Program-made: the position numbers and the translations under genes
Part shown: positions 54,016 through 63,239 of the stretch, in pieces
Layout: every line of letters starts with the position of its first letter
Position numbering within the stretch: the first letter of the stretch is position 1
The notes under the pieces: model-generated
What the model was told of the DNA's origin: nothing
The model's database searches: none
Seen by the model: the letters and a program-made list of their open reading frames with translations, nothing else
NCBI RefSeq assembly: GCF_943193205.1
Contig: NZ_CALPDD010000002.1
Coordinates: 62,001-126,000, forward strand
Length of the DNA: 64,000 nt
Direction of reading: 5' to 3'
Origin: Alistipes muris
GTDB lineage: Bacteria > Bacteroidota > Bacteroidia > Bacteroidales > Rikenellaceae

Positions 54016-55578
54016 ATGTCTCGTAAAATCGCGGCGGCAATCGGTTCGGTCCTCCTGCTCTCGGGAGGCTGGCTTTCGCTTTCGGGGCTCACGCTGCCTG
54101 TGGCGCTCGTGCCGCTGCTGTGGATAAGTTCGACTTACGACGCATCGCGCCGCTCGTGGTGGCGCATGCTGGGGTGGGCGGCGCTCGCTTTCGCGCTGTG
54201 GAACATCGCCACCATCTGGTGGATATGGAACGCCACGCCCGTGGGGCCCGTTGCAGCCACGCTCGCGTCCACGACGCTGAACCTCGTGGCTTTCATGCTC
54301 TACCACAGCGTCTCCAAAAAAGGTCCCAAGGCGCTGGCCTACACGGTGCTGGTCGCCGCATGGCTCGCCACCGAATACTGGTACACCGTGGGCGAATTCT
54401 CGTGGCCGTGGCTCATCCTCGGCAACGGTTTCTCGCACGACGTGTGGGCCGTGCAGTGGTACGAATATACGGGTGTCTTCGGCGGTTCGCTGTGGGTGCT
54501 GCTCTGCAACATTCTCTTTTTCGAGGCTTGGCAGGCGCGGCGCAGCGTACGGCGCTGGGTGGCGGCCGCGTGCATGCTGCTTCTGCCCATGCTTCTCTCG
54601 CTCGGCATCTGGCTGAGCTGGGAGCAGCCCGACGAGGGCACGGCCCGCGTGACCATCGTTCAGCCCAACGTCGACTGCTACGACAAGTTCCACACCGACG
54701 CCGCGCGGCAGGAACGCAACCTCATCGACCTGCTGGCCCGTGTTCCGGCCGATGCGCAGTTCATCCTCCTGCCCGAAACGGCCCTGCCGGGCTACTACCG
54801 CGAACCCGCCGTCGCAGGCCAATTTCCCAACGAACTTCTCGACACGCTCCGCCGCCACGCTCCCGGCGCCCTGCTCGTCACCGGAGCCAACACCCTGCGC
54901 CGCTACCCCGCGGGAGCACGGACCCGCACGGCCCGCCGCTATGCCGACGGCACCTACTACGACATTTTCAATTCCGCCCTCGGGCTCGACACCGCAGGCC
55001 GCCGCCAAATCCACCACAAGGGCCGGCTGGTCATCGGCGTGGAGAAAACCCCCATGCCGTGGCTTTTCGAGTGGCTGGAATTCCTGGTCATCGACCTCGG
55101 CGGCACGCTCGGGCAAATCGGCGTGGGCCCGCACGGCACAGCGTTCACGCACAACGGTGTTTCCGTCGGCCCGGCCATCTGCTACGAGGGGCTCTACGGC
55201 GACTTCTACGGCGGTTTCGTCCGCCGCGGCGCGCAGTTCATGGCCATCGTCTCCAACGACGGCTGGTGGGGCGACACGCCGGGCTACCGCCACCTGTTCA
55301 CCATTTCGCGCCTGCGGGCCATCGAACACCGCCGCGCCGTCGCCCGCTCGGCCAACACGGGGCGCTCGGGCTTCATTTCGGCCCGCGGCGACACGGGCGC
55401 GGCCCTCGGCTGGGAAGAACGCGGCATCCTCACGGCCGACGTGCCGCTCAACTCCCGACAGACTTTCTACACCCGCTACGGCGACTACCTGGGCCGCATC
55501 GCCGAATACGTCCTGCTGCTCTCGCTGCTCTACTACCTCGCCTACCGGGTCCGCAAACGCAATCACCTCGTACAATAG
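54016..55578 (+). CDS. lnt: Apolipoprotein N-acyltransferase
   Basis: Lnt adds the third acyl chain to lipoproteins at the inner membrane. The 520-residue protein has several N-terminal membrane segments (about 1-210), then a nitrilase-like domain with the triad Glu (FILLPETALPG), Lys (HHKGRLVIGVEK) and Cys (PAICYEGLYG), and a final membrane helix. The abundance of lipoproteins in the window fits its role. folC follows 12 bp later. Confidence 0.95.
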   Translation: MSRKIAAAIGSVLLLSGGWLSLSGLTLPVALVPLLWISSTYDASRRSWWRMLGWAALAFALWNIATIWWIWNATPVGPVAATLASTTLNLVAFMLYHSVSKKGPKALAYTVLVAAWLATEYWYTVGEFSWPWLILGNGFSHDVWAVQWYEYTGVFGGSLWVLLCNILFFEAWQARRSVRRWVAAACMLLLPMLLSLGIWLSWEQPDEGTARVTIVQPNVDCYDKFHTDAARQERNLIDLLARVPADAQFILLPETALPGYYREPAVAGQFPNELLDTLRRHAPGALLVTGANTLRRYPAGARTRTARRYADGTYYDIFNSALGLDTAGRRQIHHKGRLVIGVEKTPMPWLFEWLEFLVIDLGGTLGQIGVGPHGTAFTHNGVSVGPAICYEGLYGDFYGGFVRRGAQFMAIVSNDGWWGDTPGYRHLFTISRLRAIEHRRAVARSANTGRSGFISARGDTGAALGWEERGILTADVPLNSRQTFYTRYGDYLGRIAEYVLLLSLLYYLAYRVRKRNHLVQ

Positions 55579-55590
55579 CACAACTTCGGT

Positions 55591-56883
55591 ATGAACTACA
55601 CCCAGACCCTCGAATTCCTCTTTCAGGCCCTGCCCGCCTACGAAACCAAAGGCGCCACGGCCTACAAACCGGGATTGGAGCGTATCGCCGCATTCTGCCG
55701 CCACATGGGCAACCCGCAGCGCAACTTCTTCACCGTCCACGTGGCCGGCACCAACGGCAAAGGCAGCGTCTCGCACATCATCGCCTCGGTGCTCCAGCAG
55801 GCGGGCTACCGCACGGGGCTCTTCACGTCGCCCCATCTGGCGGATTTCCGCGAGCGCATCCGGGTCGACGGCGAGATGATTCCCAAGCAGAAGGTGGTGA
55901 ACTTCGTCGACAAGCACCACGACAAGATGGTCGAACTGGGGCTTTCGTTCTTCGAGATGACCGCGGCCATGGCGTTCGACTTCTTCGCGCAGAGCGACGT
56001 CGAAGTGGCCGTCATCGAGACCGGGCTGGGCGGACGGCTCGACGCCACGAACATCATCGTGCCTATCGTCAGCGTCATTACCAACGTGGGGCTGGAGCAT
56101 ACCGACCTGCTGGGCGACACCTTGCCGAAGATTGCCGCCGAAAAGGCAGGAATCATCAAGAAAAGCATTCCGGTGGTCGTCGGCGAAAGCGATGTCCGCT
56201 ACAACCCCGCCATCGAGCAGGCGGCCATGGCCAACAAATCGAAGGTCGTCTATGCCGAAGAAGTCTTCGCCTGCGAAGAACAGCACCCCAAGGAGAACGG
56301 TCAGCAGTTCCGGCTGCGCCGCACGCGCGACAACCGCCCTTACGAGATAGAACTCGACCTGGCGGGCAACTACCAGCGCCGCAACATCATCACGGCGGCG
56401 GCGACCATCGACTTCCTGCACGAAGAAACCCCGCTCACCATTTCGCGCCGCGCCTTTGTGGAGGGGACCCGCCATGCGGCGGCCAACACTTCGCTGCTCG
56501 GCCGCTGGCAGCGCATCGCCGACGCGCCGCTGACCGTCTGCGACACGGGCCACAACGCCCACGGCATTGCCTACGTAGCCGAACAGCTCCAGGCCACGCC
56601 GCACGAAAAACTCTATTGTGTGGTAGGATTCGTCCGCGACAAGGATTTGGCGCACATCCTGCCGCTGCTGCCCCGCGATGCGCACTACATTTTCACGGCC
56701 GCCCAAAGCCACCGCGCCCTGCCGGCCGCCGAACTCGCCGCCAAGGCCGCCATCTACGGATTGCAGGGCGAAACGGCGGACACCGTACCCGAAGCGCTGG
56801 CCCGCGCCCGCGAACTCGCCGCGCCCGAAGACATGATTTTCATCGGCGGAAGCACCTATGTCGTGGCGGAAGCGATGGAGTAA
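55591..56883 (+). CDS. folC: Folylpolyglutamate synthase/dihydrofolate synthase
   Basis: FolC adds glutamates to folates. The 430-residue Mur-ligase-fold protein has the P-loop VAGTNGKGSVSHI, FTSPHLADFRERIRVDG, IETGLGGRLDATN and LGRWQRIADAPLTVCDTGHN. It lies directly after lnt. Its TAA stop forms the first bases of the second AT-rich repeat element. Confidence 0.95.
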   Translation: MNYTQTLEFLFQALPAYETKGATAYKPGLERIAAFCRHMGNPQRNFFTVHVAGTNGKGSVSHIIASVLQQAGYRTGLFTSPHLADFRERIRVDGEMIPKQKVVNFVDKHHDKMVELGLSFFEMTAAMAFDFFAQSDVEVAVIETGLGGRLDATNIIVPIVSVITNVGLEHTDLLGDTLPKIAAEKAGIIKKSIPVVVGESDVRYNPAIEQAAMANKSKVVYAEEVFACEEQHPKENGQQFRLRRTRDNRPYEIELDLAGNYQRRNIITAAATIDFLHEETPLTISRRAFVEGTRHAAANTSLLGRWQRIADAPLTVCDTGHNAHGIAYVAEQLQATPHEKLYCVVGFVRDKDLAHILPLLPRDAHYIFTAAQSHRALPAAELAAKAAIYGLQGETADTVPEALARARELAAPEDMIFIGGSTYVVAEAME

Positions 56884-57072
56884 TTAAAAATGAAAAATTA
56901 AGAATTAAAAATCATTTTTCCGGGAACGGACAGCCATGAGGGGGGGGGCATTCAGCAAAGGCCGCAAACTCCGAGCGCTCCGACCCGGCCGGAAGTCCGT
57001 ACAGAATATGAATCCGGTCCGCATCTGTTCGGCTCCGACAAATTTAATTTTTCATTCTTAATTTTCAATTAC
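56882..57072. repeat. AT-rich inverted-repeat element, copy B
   Basis: The same left arm (AATTAAAAATGAAAAATTAA through CATTTTTCCGG) and right arm (TTTTTCATTCTTAA then CAATTACCGA) as at 49081-49203, enclosing about 110 bp of unrelated GC-rich DNA that includes a nine-G run (56940-56948). As in copy A, it begins exactly at the stop codon of the upstream gene. Confidence 0.7.
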
Positions 57073-57073
57073 C

Positions 57074-57103
57074 GAAACGGGAGCCTTTCGAGGCTCCCGT
57101 TTC
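57074..57103. terminator. Bidirectional terminator between folC and the DUF3467 gene
   Basis: GAAACGGGAGCC / GGCTCCCGTTTC hairpin. Confidence 0.75.
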
Positions 57104-57107
57104 GCTT

Positions 57108-57413
57108 TTACGCTTCCCCCATCTTGGGTCCGGCGTCGGACGGCTGCTGGGGCGAGGGGATTTCGATTTTGCCGACGCTGCTTTCGTAGCGCACGATATT
57201 CTCCTGCAACGACCGCAGCAGGCGCTTGGCATGCTCGGGCGTCAGAATGATGCGGCTCTTGACCCGGGCCTTCTGCACGCCCGGCAACACGGTCGCGAAG
57301 TCGACGATGAACTCCGACGTAGAGTGGGATATGATTGCCAGATTGGAATAGTGGCCCTGGGCCACCTGCTCGTCCAGCTCCACATCGAGCCCGAACTGTT
57401 TCATCTCTGCCAT
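57108..57413 (-). CDS. DUF3467-family protein
   Basis: The 101-residue protein begins MAEMKQFGLDVELDEQVAQG and has HYSNLAIISHSTSEFIVDF and RVKSRIILTPEHAKRLLRSLQENI, the conserved DUF3467 segments. The function is unknown; the family is small, cytoplasmic and widespread in Bacteroidota. The start is taken after the -7 box TATTTTTG (57446-57439); the longer open frame upstream crosses the promoter. Confidence 0.88.
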   Translation of the reverse strand: MAEMKQFGLDVELDEQVAQGHYSNLAIISHSTSEFIVDFATVLPGVQKARVKSRIILTPEHAKRLLRSLQENIVRYESSVGKIEIPSPQQPSDAGPKMGEA

Positions 57414-57600
57414 AGCGTTCCAAGATTGTTGACGGGTACAAAAATACCCTTTTCCGAGGCCCGTTATGCAGGAACCGGGCCGAAGTTTTCGATATTTTAT
57501 CAACATATCCGACCTTTCGGAGAGCCTGCGGCCCCTTTTTTGAACGTTGCTTGTGCGAATGTCGCAGCTTTTTCGTATCTTCGCATGTTAAACCCGGACT

Positions 57601-58278
57601 ATGTCACTCGAAATTCCCGAACTCCTCTTCCGCGGCATCTGCGTGGGCATCGCGGCGTCGATTACCGTCGGCCCCGTGGCGGTGCTCTGCATCCAGCGCA
57701 CGCTCTCCAAGAACCGGCGTTCGGGCATCGTCTCGGGCATCGGGGTCGCCTGCGCCGACACCTTCATGGCCATGGCGGCGTTCTTCTTCTACTCGATGCT
57801 TCAGAGCCAGATCGAGCAGTACAACACTGTCCTGCGCATCGTCGGCGGGCTGCTGGTCATCGGGGTCGGCATCTACATCTTCTCGCAGAACCCCGTGCCG
57901 CAAATCCGGCGCAACCGCGCGGGCAGGAGCTCCCTGTGGCAAGATTTCGTTTCGATCTTCGGGCTGACGATCGCCAACTTCATCATGGTCATCCCCTATA
58001 TCCTCGCGTTCTTCGCCGTCTTCAACATTTCCAGCGGCGACGTGCAGGGGCAGGGGTTCAGCGGATTCCTGCGGGCCGTGCTGGTCATCGCCGGATTCTT
58101 CGGCGGAGCCGCCGCGTGGTGGACCTTCCTGGCGTTCTTCATCAACCTTTTCCGGCGACGGTTCCGGCCGCGCCACATGCTGACTATCAACCACGTAGCA
58201 GGAGCCGTCATCGGCATCCTGGGCTTGTACACCATATTATCCACCTTTTTTGACATCTTCCCCAATGTCGGCCACTGA
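57601..58278 (+). CDS. LysE/RhtB-family exporter
   Basis: The 225-residue inner-membrane protein has about six hydrophobic segments and the LysE-family start ITVGPVAVLCIQRTL with GIGVACADTFMAMAAFFFY. These proteins usually export amino acids. Its 3' end overlaps the start of cmk by 14 bp. A TATCTTCG box lies at 57576-57583. Confidence 0.85.
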   Translation: MSLEIPELLFRGICVGIAASITVGPVAVLCIQRTLSKNRRSGIVSGIGVACADTFMAMAAFFFYSMLQSQIEQYNTVLRIVGGLLVIGVGIYIFSQNPVPQIRRNRAGRSSLWQDFVSIFGLTIANFIMVIPYILAFFAVFNISSGDVQGQGFSGFLRAVLVIAGFFGGAAAWWTFLAFFINLFRRRFRPRHMLTINHVAGAVIGILGLYTILSTFFDIFPNVGH

Positions 58279-58966
58279 TAAGAAAATCATCATCGCCGTC
58301 GACGGTTTTTCGTCGTGCGGCAAAAGCACCTTCGCCAAGGCCATCGCGGCCCGCTTAGGCTACATCTTCATCGACACGGGCGCCATGTACCGCGCCGTGA
58401 CGCTCTACGCTCTGGAGCACGGCGCCATCCGCTCGGGCATCGTCGACGAAGAAGCCGTCTGCCGCCTCCTGGACCAAATCGCCATCACGTTCCGGTTCAA
58501 TCCCGCGCGCGGCGCCAGCGACATCTATGTCAACGGCGACTTGGTCGAGGGCAAGATACGCACCATCGAGGTGAGCAACTGCGTCAGCCAGGTGAGCGCC
58601 ATCCCCGCCGTGCGCAAAAAGCTGGTCGCCATGCAGCAGGAAATGGGCCGGCGCCGCGGGGTGGTGATGGACGGCCGCGACATCGGCACGGTGGTATTCC
58701 CCGACGCCGAACTGAAGCTCTTCATGACGGCCGACCCGGCCGTGCGGGCCCGGCGCCGCTACGACGAACTGACGGCCAAAGGCCAGCAGGTGACCCTCGA
58801 AGAAATCGAGCGCAACGTCCGCGAACGCGACAAGGCCGACATGAGCCGCGCCATATCGCCGCTCCGGCAGGCCGACGACGCCATCGTGCTGGACAACAGC
58901 CGCATGACCGTCGACGAACAGATGGAGTGGTTCGTCCGGCTGTTCGACGAAACAACGAAGGGTTGA
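58265..58966 (+). CDS. cmk: Cytidylate kinase
   Basis: Cmk phosphorylates CMP/dCMP. The 233-residue protein has the P-loop VDGFSSCGKSTFAKAIA, IDTGAMYRAVTLYAL, MDGRDIGTVVFPDAELKLFM and ERDKADMSRAISPLRQA. The start at MSATDKKIIIAVDG is preferred over one five codons upstream. ispH follows 15 bp later, a common pairing in bacteria. Confidence 0.95.
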   Translation: MSATDKKIIIAVDGFSSCGKSTFAKAIAARLGYIFIDTGAMYRAVTLYALEHGAIRSGIVDEEAVCRLLDQIAITFRFNPARGASDIYVNGDLVEGKIRTIEVSNCVSQVSAIPAVRKKLVAMQQEMGRRRGVVMDGRDIGTVVFPDAELKLFMTADPAVRARRRYDELTAKGQQVTLEEIERNVRERDKADMSRAISPLRQADDAIVLDNSRMTVDEQMEWFVRLFDETTKG

Positions 58967-58981
58967 CGCCATTCATCGGCC

Positions 58982-59878
58982 ATGCAGATCGAAATCGACG
59001 ACAAATCGGGGTTCTGCTTCGGCGTGGTCCGGGCTATCGACGAGGCCGAAGCGGCGCTCGCCCAAGGGGGTGCGGTCTTTTCGCTGGGCGACATCGTCCA
59101 CAACCGCATCGAGGTGCAGCGGCTCGAACAGCTGGGGCTGCACACGCTCACGCGCGACGGAATGGCCCAGGCGGCAGGCGGGCGGATGCTGATTCGCGCC
59201 CACGGCGAACCGCCGACGACCTACGCCGAAGCCCGGCGGCTGGGCATCGGCATCATCGACGCCACGTGTCCCGTCGTGGCGCGTCTGCAAGCCCGGGTCG
59301 TGCAGGCGCACGCCGAAATGCAGCCCGTCGGCGGGCAGGTGGTCATCCTCGGCAAACGGGGCCACGCCGAAGTGGTGGGGCTCACGGGGCAGGTCGGCGA
59401 ACCGACCATCGTCGTGGAGAGCGAAGAAGACCTGGCGCAAATCGACTTCGCCCGGCCGATTCACTTTCTGTCGCAGACCACCCAAAGTATCGCGCTCTTC
59501 GAGCGGCTGGGCACCGAAATGCGCCGCCGGGCCGCAGACCCGGCCGCCGTGCGCATCGACGACACGATTTGCCGGCAGGTATCGGGCCGCGAACAACATC
59601 TGACCCGGTTCGCCGGGCGGTTCGACGTGGTGATTTTCGTATGCGGCCGCAAGTCGTCCAACGGCAAGGTGCTGTTCGAGGTGTGCCGCCGGGCCAATCC
59701 CCGCACCTACAACATCGAGGAAGCCGCCGAATTGCAGGCCGGATGGTTCGAGGACGCCGCATCAGTCGGCATCTGCGGCGCCACGTCGACCCCCAAATGG
59801 CTGATGCAGCAGGTCGCGGAAGCAATCCGGAACGAAGAGCTGCCGCCGTCCGCTTTCGGGAAAACCTGTTTGGAATAG
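58982..59878 (+). CDS. ispH: 4-hydroxy-3-methylbut-2-enyl diphosphate reductase
   Basis: IspH is the last enzyme of the MEP isoprenoid pathway and binds a 4Fe-4S cluster. The 298-residue protein has the three cluster Cys regions (SGFCFGVVRAIDEAE, IDATCPVVARLQ, IDDTICRQVSGREQ), the His residues in GDIVHNRIEVQRL and GKRGHAEVVGL, and CGRKSSNGKVLFEVC. Confidence 0.95.
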   Translation: MQIEIDDKSGFCFGVVRAIDEAEAALAQGGAVFSLGDIVHNRIEVQRLEQLGLHTLTRDGMAQAAGGRMLIRAHGEPPTTYAEARRLGIGIIDATCPVVARLQARVVQAHAEMQPVGGQVVILGKRGHAEVVGLTGQVGEPTIVVESEEDLAQIDFARPIHFLSQTTQSIALFERLGTEMRRRAADPAAVRIDDTICRQVSGREQHLTRFAGRFDVVIFVCGRKSSNGKVLFEVCRRANPRTYNIEEAAELQAGWFEDAASVGICGATSTPKWLMQQVAEAIRNEELPPSAFGKTCLE

Positions 59879-59882
59879 ACAA

Positions 59883-59919
59883 CCTTTCACTTTTCACTTT
59901 TCACCTTTCACCTTTTACC
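59883..59919 (+). repeat. Short TTTTCAC-type tandem repeat, copy 3
   Basis: About five CTTTCAC/TTTTCAC heptamers between ispH and the next gene. Confidence 0.55.
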
Positions 59920-59923
59920 TGAT

Positions 59924-60397
59924 ATGAACTATTTTCTTCGCTCGCTGAAATACTTCGCCGCCTTGTGCATCCTGTGCTTCGCTCTGATGGCCTTGATGCT
60001 CGTGACGGGCACTTCGGCCCTTTCGGCCCGGGAGACGTTCTACGTCATGTTCCACACGACCCGCTACCTGACCCTGCTGGGCGCCATCGTCGTGCTGGCG
60101 GCGTTCTACCCGCGTTTCGGCTTCGTGGTCCGCAGGGTCGAGGGCGACACGGCGCGCCACCGCCAGCAAATCGTCAACGCGTTCAAGTCGGCAGGGTTTT
60201 CGCTGGTGAGCGAGGCCGACGGTACGATGACTTTCCGCGCCGACGGGTTCTTCCATCGGCTGATGCTGCTTTTCGAGGACCGGATCGAAGTTTCGCAGGA
60301 GGGAACGCACATCCGGCTCGACGGCATCCGCCGCGGAGTGGCACGGGTCGAATACCGGCTGGATTCCTACATACGAATGACCGGATACCATGAATAG
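59924..60397 (+). CDS. Small membrane protein, conserved in Bacteroidota, unknown function
   Basis: The 157-residue protein has two N-terminal hydrophobic segments (about 8-30 and 47-62), then a soluble domain with RHRQQIVNAFKSAGFSLVSE and FEDRIEVSQEGTHIRLDG. I do not recognise a named family. It overlaps the following protease gene by 8 bp, so the two are probably translated together. Confidence 0.7.
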   Translation: MNYFLRSLKYFAALCILCFALMALMLVTGTSALSARETFYVMFHTTRYLTLLGAIVVLAAFYPRFGFVVRRVEGDTARHRQQIVNAFKSAGFSLVSEADGTMTFRADGFFHRLMLLFEDRIEVSQEGTHIRLDGIRRGVARVEYRLDSYIRMTGYHE

Positions 60398-62051
60398 AAA
60401 ATACCGTTATCTGCTCACGGCCGCCGCAGCGCTCGCCGCCGCAGGTCTGCTGACCTACGGCAGCCGCAACGACTTCGGACTGGGCCGCAACATGGAAATC
60501 GCCGTCAACATGATGCGCGAGCTGTCGGTGGGTTATGTCGACCCCGTCGACCCCGACAAGCTGATGCTCGGCGCGGCGCAGGGGATGGTCCGCGACCTGG
60601 ACCCCTACACCGAGTTCATCCCTGCGGACGAAATGCCGGACTTCGAGCTGATGACCACCGGCAAGTACGGCGGCGTCGGTTCGCTCATCCGCAAAAAGGG
60701 CGAGTGGGTCATCATCGCCCAGCCCTACAAGGATTCGCCGGCCGACCGCGCCGGGCTGCGGATCGGCGACCGGATTCTGGCCATCGACGGCAAGGAGGCC
60801 AAAGGATTCACCACCGAGCAGGTCTCGGCGGCGCTCAAGGGCGACCCCGGCACCAAGGTCAAGGTGACGGTCGAGCACCTCGACGGTTCGCACCGCACCG
60901 TCACCCTCACGCGCGAACGCATCGCCATCCCCAGCATACCCTACGCCGGACGGGTCGCCGACAGCATCGGCTACCTGCGCCACAGCGATTTCACCGAGGG
61001 TTCCTACGAGGAGATGCGCGCCGCCATCGAGCGGCTGCGGCAGGAGGGGCCCCTGAAAGGGTTGATTCTCGACTACCGGTCCAACGGCGGCGGCATCTTG
61101 CAGGAGGCGGTCAAGATTCTTTCGATGTTCGTGCCCAAGGGCACGGAGGTCGTGAGCACCAAAGGACGCACCGACCAGTCGAAGCAGACCTACCGCACCG
61201 CTTCCGAGCCCGCGTTCCCCGACCTGCCCTTGGTCGTGCTGGTCAACGGCAGCACCGCTTCGGCCGCCGAAATCGTCGCCGGAGCGTTGCAGGACCTCGA
61301 CCGCGCCGTGCTTATCGGACAGCGCAGCTTCGGCAAGGGGCTGGTCCAGAGCACCCGTCCCTTGGGTTATAACGCCATGCTCAAGCTCACCACCGCCAAA
61401 TATTACATTCCCTCGGGCCGCTGCATCCAGGCCATCGACTACTCGCACTCGCAGGACGGAGCCGTCAGCGCCGTGCCCGATTCGCTCATCGGCGAATTCG
61501 CCACCCGCGGGGGCCGCAAGGTCTACGACGGCGGCGGCATCATGCCCGACCTCCCCACCGAGCCCGAATACATCAGCCGTTTCGCCGCCACGCTCTATGC
61601 GCTGGGATTCATCGACGACTTCGGCGACGAATACATGCGCCGCCACCCCGAGAAGCCCGCCGACCTCACGGCGTTCGCCATCAGCGATGCCGACTACGCC
61701 GACTTCCGCGCATTCATGGAGGACAAGCACGTGCCCTACGAATCCGATTCGCGCCGCACGCTCCGGCAGCTCCGCGAGGCGGCCAGGGCCGACCGTTTCG
61801 ACGAAATCGAGCGGCAGATAGCGACCATCGAGGAGAACCTGCACGACGACACGCAGGCCAACATCGAGACCTACCGCAAGGAAATCGAGCGGTCCATCAA
61901 CAACGACATCGTCCTGCGCCACGGCTACGCCCAAGGGGTCGTTGCCCGTTCGCTTCCCGATGACAAGGAAGTGCAGCAGGCCGCCGCTCTGCTGCAAGAC
62001 CCACAGGAGTACCGGCGCATCCTCACCGAGCAGGATACGCGCCGCAAATAA
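60390..62051 (+). CDS. ctpA: S41-family carboxy-terminal processing protease
   Basis: The 553-residue exported protease has an N-terminal signal/anchor (LTAAAALAAAGLLTYG), a PDZ domain (about 85-170, with DSPADRAGLRIGDRILAIDG) and an S41 catalytic domain (about 185-365). The Ser-Lys dyad is visible in LVNGSTASAAEIVAGAL and GQRSFGKGLVQS. A helical C-terminal extension of about 150 residues follows. It acts in the periplasm on unfolded or C-terminally marked proteins. Confidence 0.92.
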   Translation: MNRKYRYLLTAAAALAAAGLLTYGSRNDFGLGRNMEIAVNMMRELSVGYVDPVDPDKLMLGAAQGMVRDLDPYTEFIPADEMPDFELMTTGKYGGVGSLIRKKGEWVIIAQPYKDSPADRAGLRIGDRILAIDGKEAKGFTTEQVSAALKGDPGTKVKVTVEHLDGSHRTVTLTRERIAIPSIPYAGRVADSIGYLRHSDFTEGSYEEMRAAIERLRQEGPLKGLILDYRSNGGGILQEAVKILSMFVPKGTEVVSTKGRTDQSKQTYRTASEPAFPDLPLVVLVNGSTASAAEIVAGALQDLDRAVLIGQRSFGKGLVQSTRPLGYNAMLKLTTAKYYIPSGRCIQAIDYSHSQDGAVSAVPDSLIGEFATRGGRKVYDGGGIMPDLPTEPEYISRFAATLYALGFIDDFGDEYMRRHPEKPADLTAFAISDADYADFRAFMEDKHVPYESDSRRTLRQLREAARADRFDEIERQIATIEENLHDDTQANIETYRKEIERSINNDIVLRHGYAQGVVARSLPDDKEVQQAAALLQDPQEYRRILTEQDTRRK

Positions 62052-62063
62052 CCCCCGGAAGCC

Positions 62064-63239
62064 ATGAATTTCCGTCGCATGCTCTCGTTCCGCAACCGCG
62101 TGGTGGTCATCGTCGTCGGGGTGCTCTTAGGCGCGCTGTCGCTCCTCTACACCAACAACATGGCCACGCGCCTGCGCGAAAAGGAGCAGCACGACGTGGC
62201 CTTGTGGGCCCACGCCATGGAGCGGGTGAACCGCGATGCGATGGGCGGTGCCATGGCCGACCCGCTCGTGGCCGACATCATGTCGACCAACAACAACATC
62301 CCGTTCATCATCACCAACGAGAATCTGGAGGTCATCACCTCGCACCTGATTCCCGACCGCATCATCGACCACCCCGACCTGCTGCGCCGCCGCATCGACG
62401 ACTTCACCGAGGAGAATCCGCCGCGGCCCGTGCGGTTCTGGTGGCCCGACGAACACTACCACATCATTTTCTACGGCAAGTCCCGACTGCTCAAGTCGCT
62501 CTATTGGTTCCCCTACGTGCAGATTCTCGTCGTCACGGTCTTCATCCTGCTGGGCTTCATCGCTTTCCGGTCGACCAAGCACGACGAGCAGAACCGCGTG
62601 TGGATCGGGCTGGCCAAGGAGACCGCCCACCAGCTGGGCACCCCCACCTCGTCGCTCTTAGGCTGGATCGAGTACCTCCGCTCGCAGCCCGTCGACCAAT
62701 CGGCCGTCGACGAGATGAACAAGGACCTCACCCACCTGATGAAGATTGTCGACCGCTTCTCGAAAATCGGCTCCGAAACGCCCCTCACCCCGGCCAACAT
62801 CAACGAAACGGTCGGCGAATCGGTCATGTACTTCCGCAAGCGCATCCCCCGCAACGTCACGCTCGGCTACAACGGCCTGGCCATCGCTCCCGTGCAGGCC
62901 AACATCAACACGGCGCTTTTCGAGTGGGTGGTCGAGAACCTGATGAAGAATTCGCTCGACGCCTTGCAAGGCCACGGTTCCATCGACGTGCACATTTCGG
63001 CCGACGAGCACCACGTCATGATCGACGTCCGCGACACGGGCAAGGGCATCCCCAAAGGCAACTGGAAGCGGATTTTCGAGCCCGGGTTCACCACCAAGAC
63101 CCGAGGCTGGGGGCTGGGGCTTTCGCTCTCGCGCCGCATCGTCGAGGAGTACCACCAGGGGCGCATCGCCGTCGTCGACTCCGAACCGGGTAAGGGCACC
63201 ACCATCCGCATCACGCTCAAACGCATCTTCGAGGCATGA
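62064..63239 (+). CDS. Membrane-bound sensor histidine kinase
   Basis: The 391-residue protein has two membrane segments (about 12-32 and 150-168) flanking a ~115-residue sensor domain, an H-box KETAHQLGTPTSSLLGW with the phosphorylated His, an N-box ENLMKNSLDALQ, and ATP-lid boxes DTGKGIP and TKTRGWGLGLSLSRRIVEE. No response regulator is adjacent, so it is an orphan here. It overlaps the next gene by 4 bp. Confidence 0.92.
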   Translation: MNFRRMLSFRNRVVVIVVGVLLGALSLLYTNNMATRLREKEQHDVALWAHAMERVNRDAMGGAMADPLVADIMSTNNNIPFIITNENLEVITSHLIPDRIIDHPDLLRRRIDDFTEENPPRPVRFWWPDEHYHIIFYGKSRLLKSLYWFPYVQILVVTVFILLGFIAFRSTKHDEQNRVWIGLAKETAHQLGTPTSSLLGWIEYLRSQPVDQSAVDEMNKDLTHLMKIVDRFSKIGSETPLTPANINETVGESVMYFRKRIPRNVTLGYNGLAIAPVQANINTALFEWVVENLMKNSLDALQGHGSIDVHISADEHHVMIDVRDTGKGIPKGNWKRIFEPGFTTKTRGWGLGLSLSRRIVEEYHQGRIAVVDSEPGKGTTIRITLKRIFEA

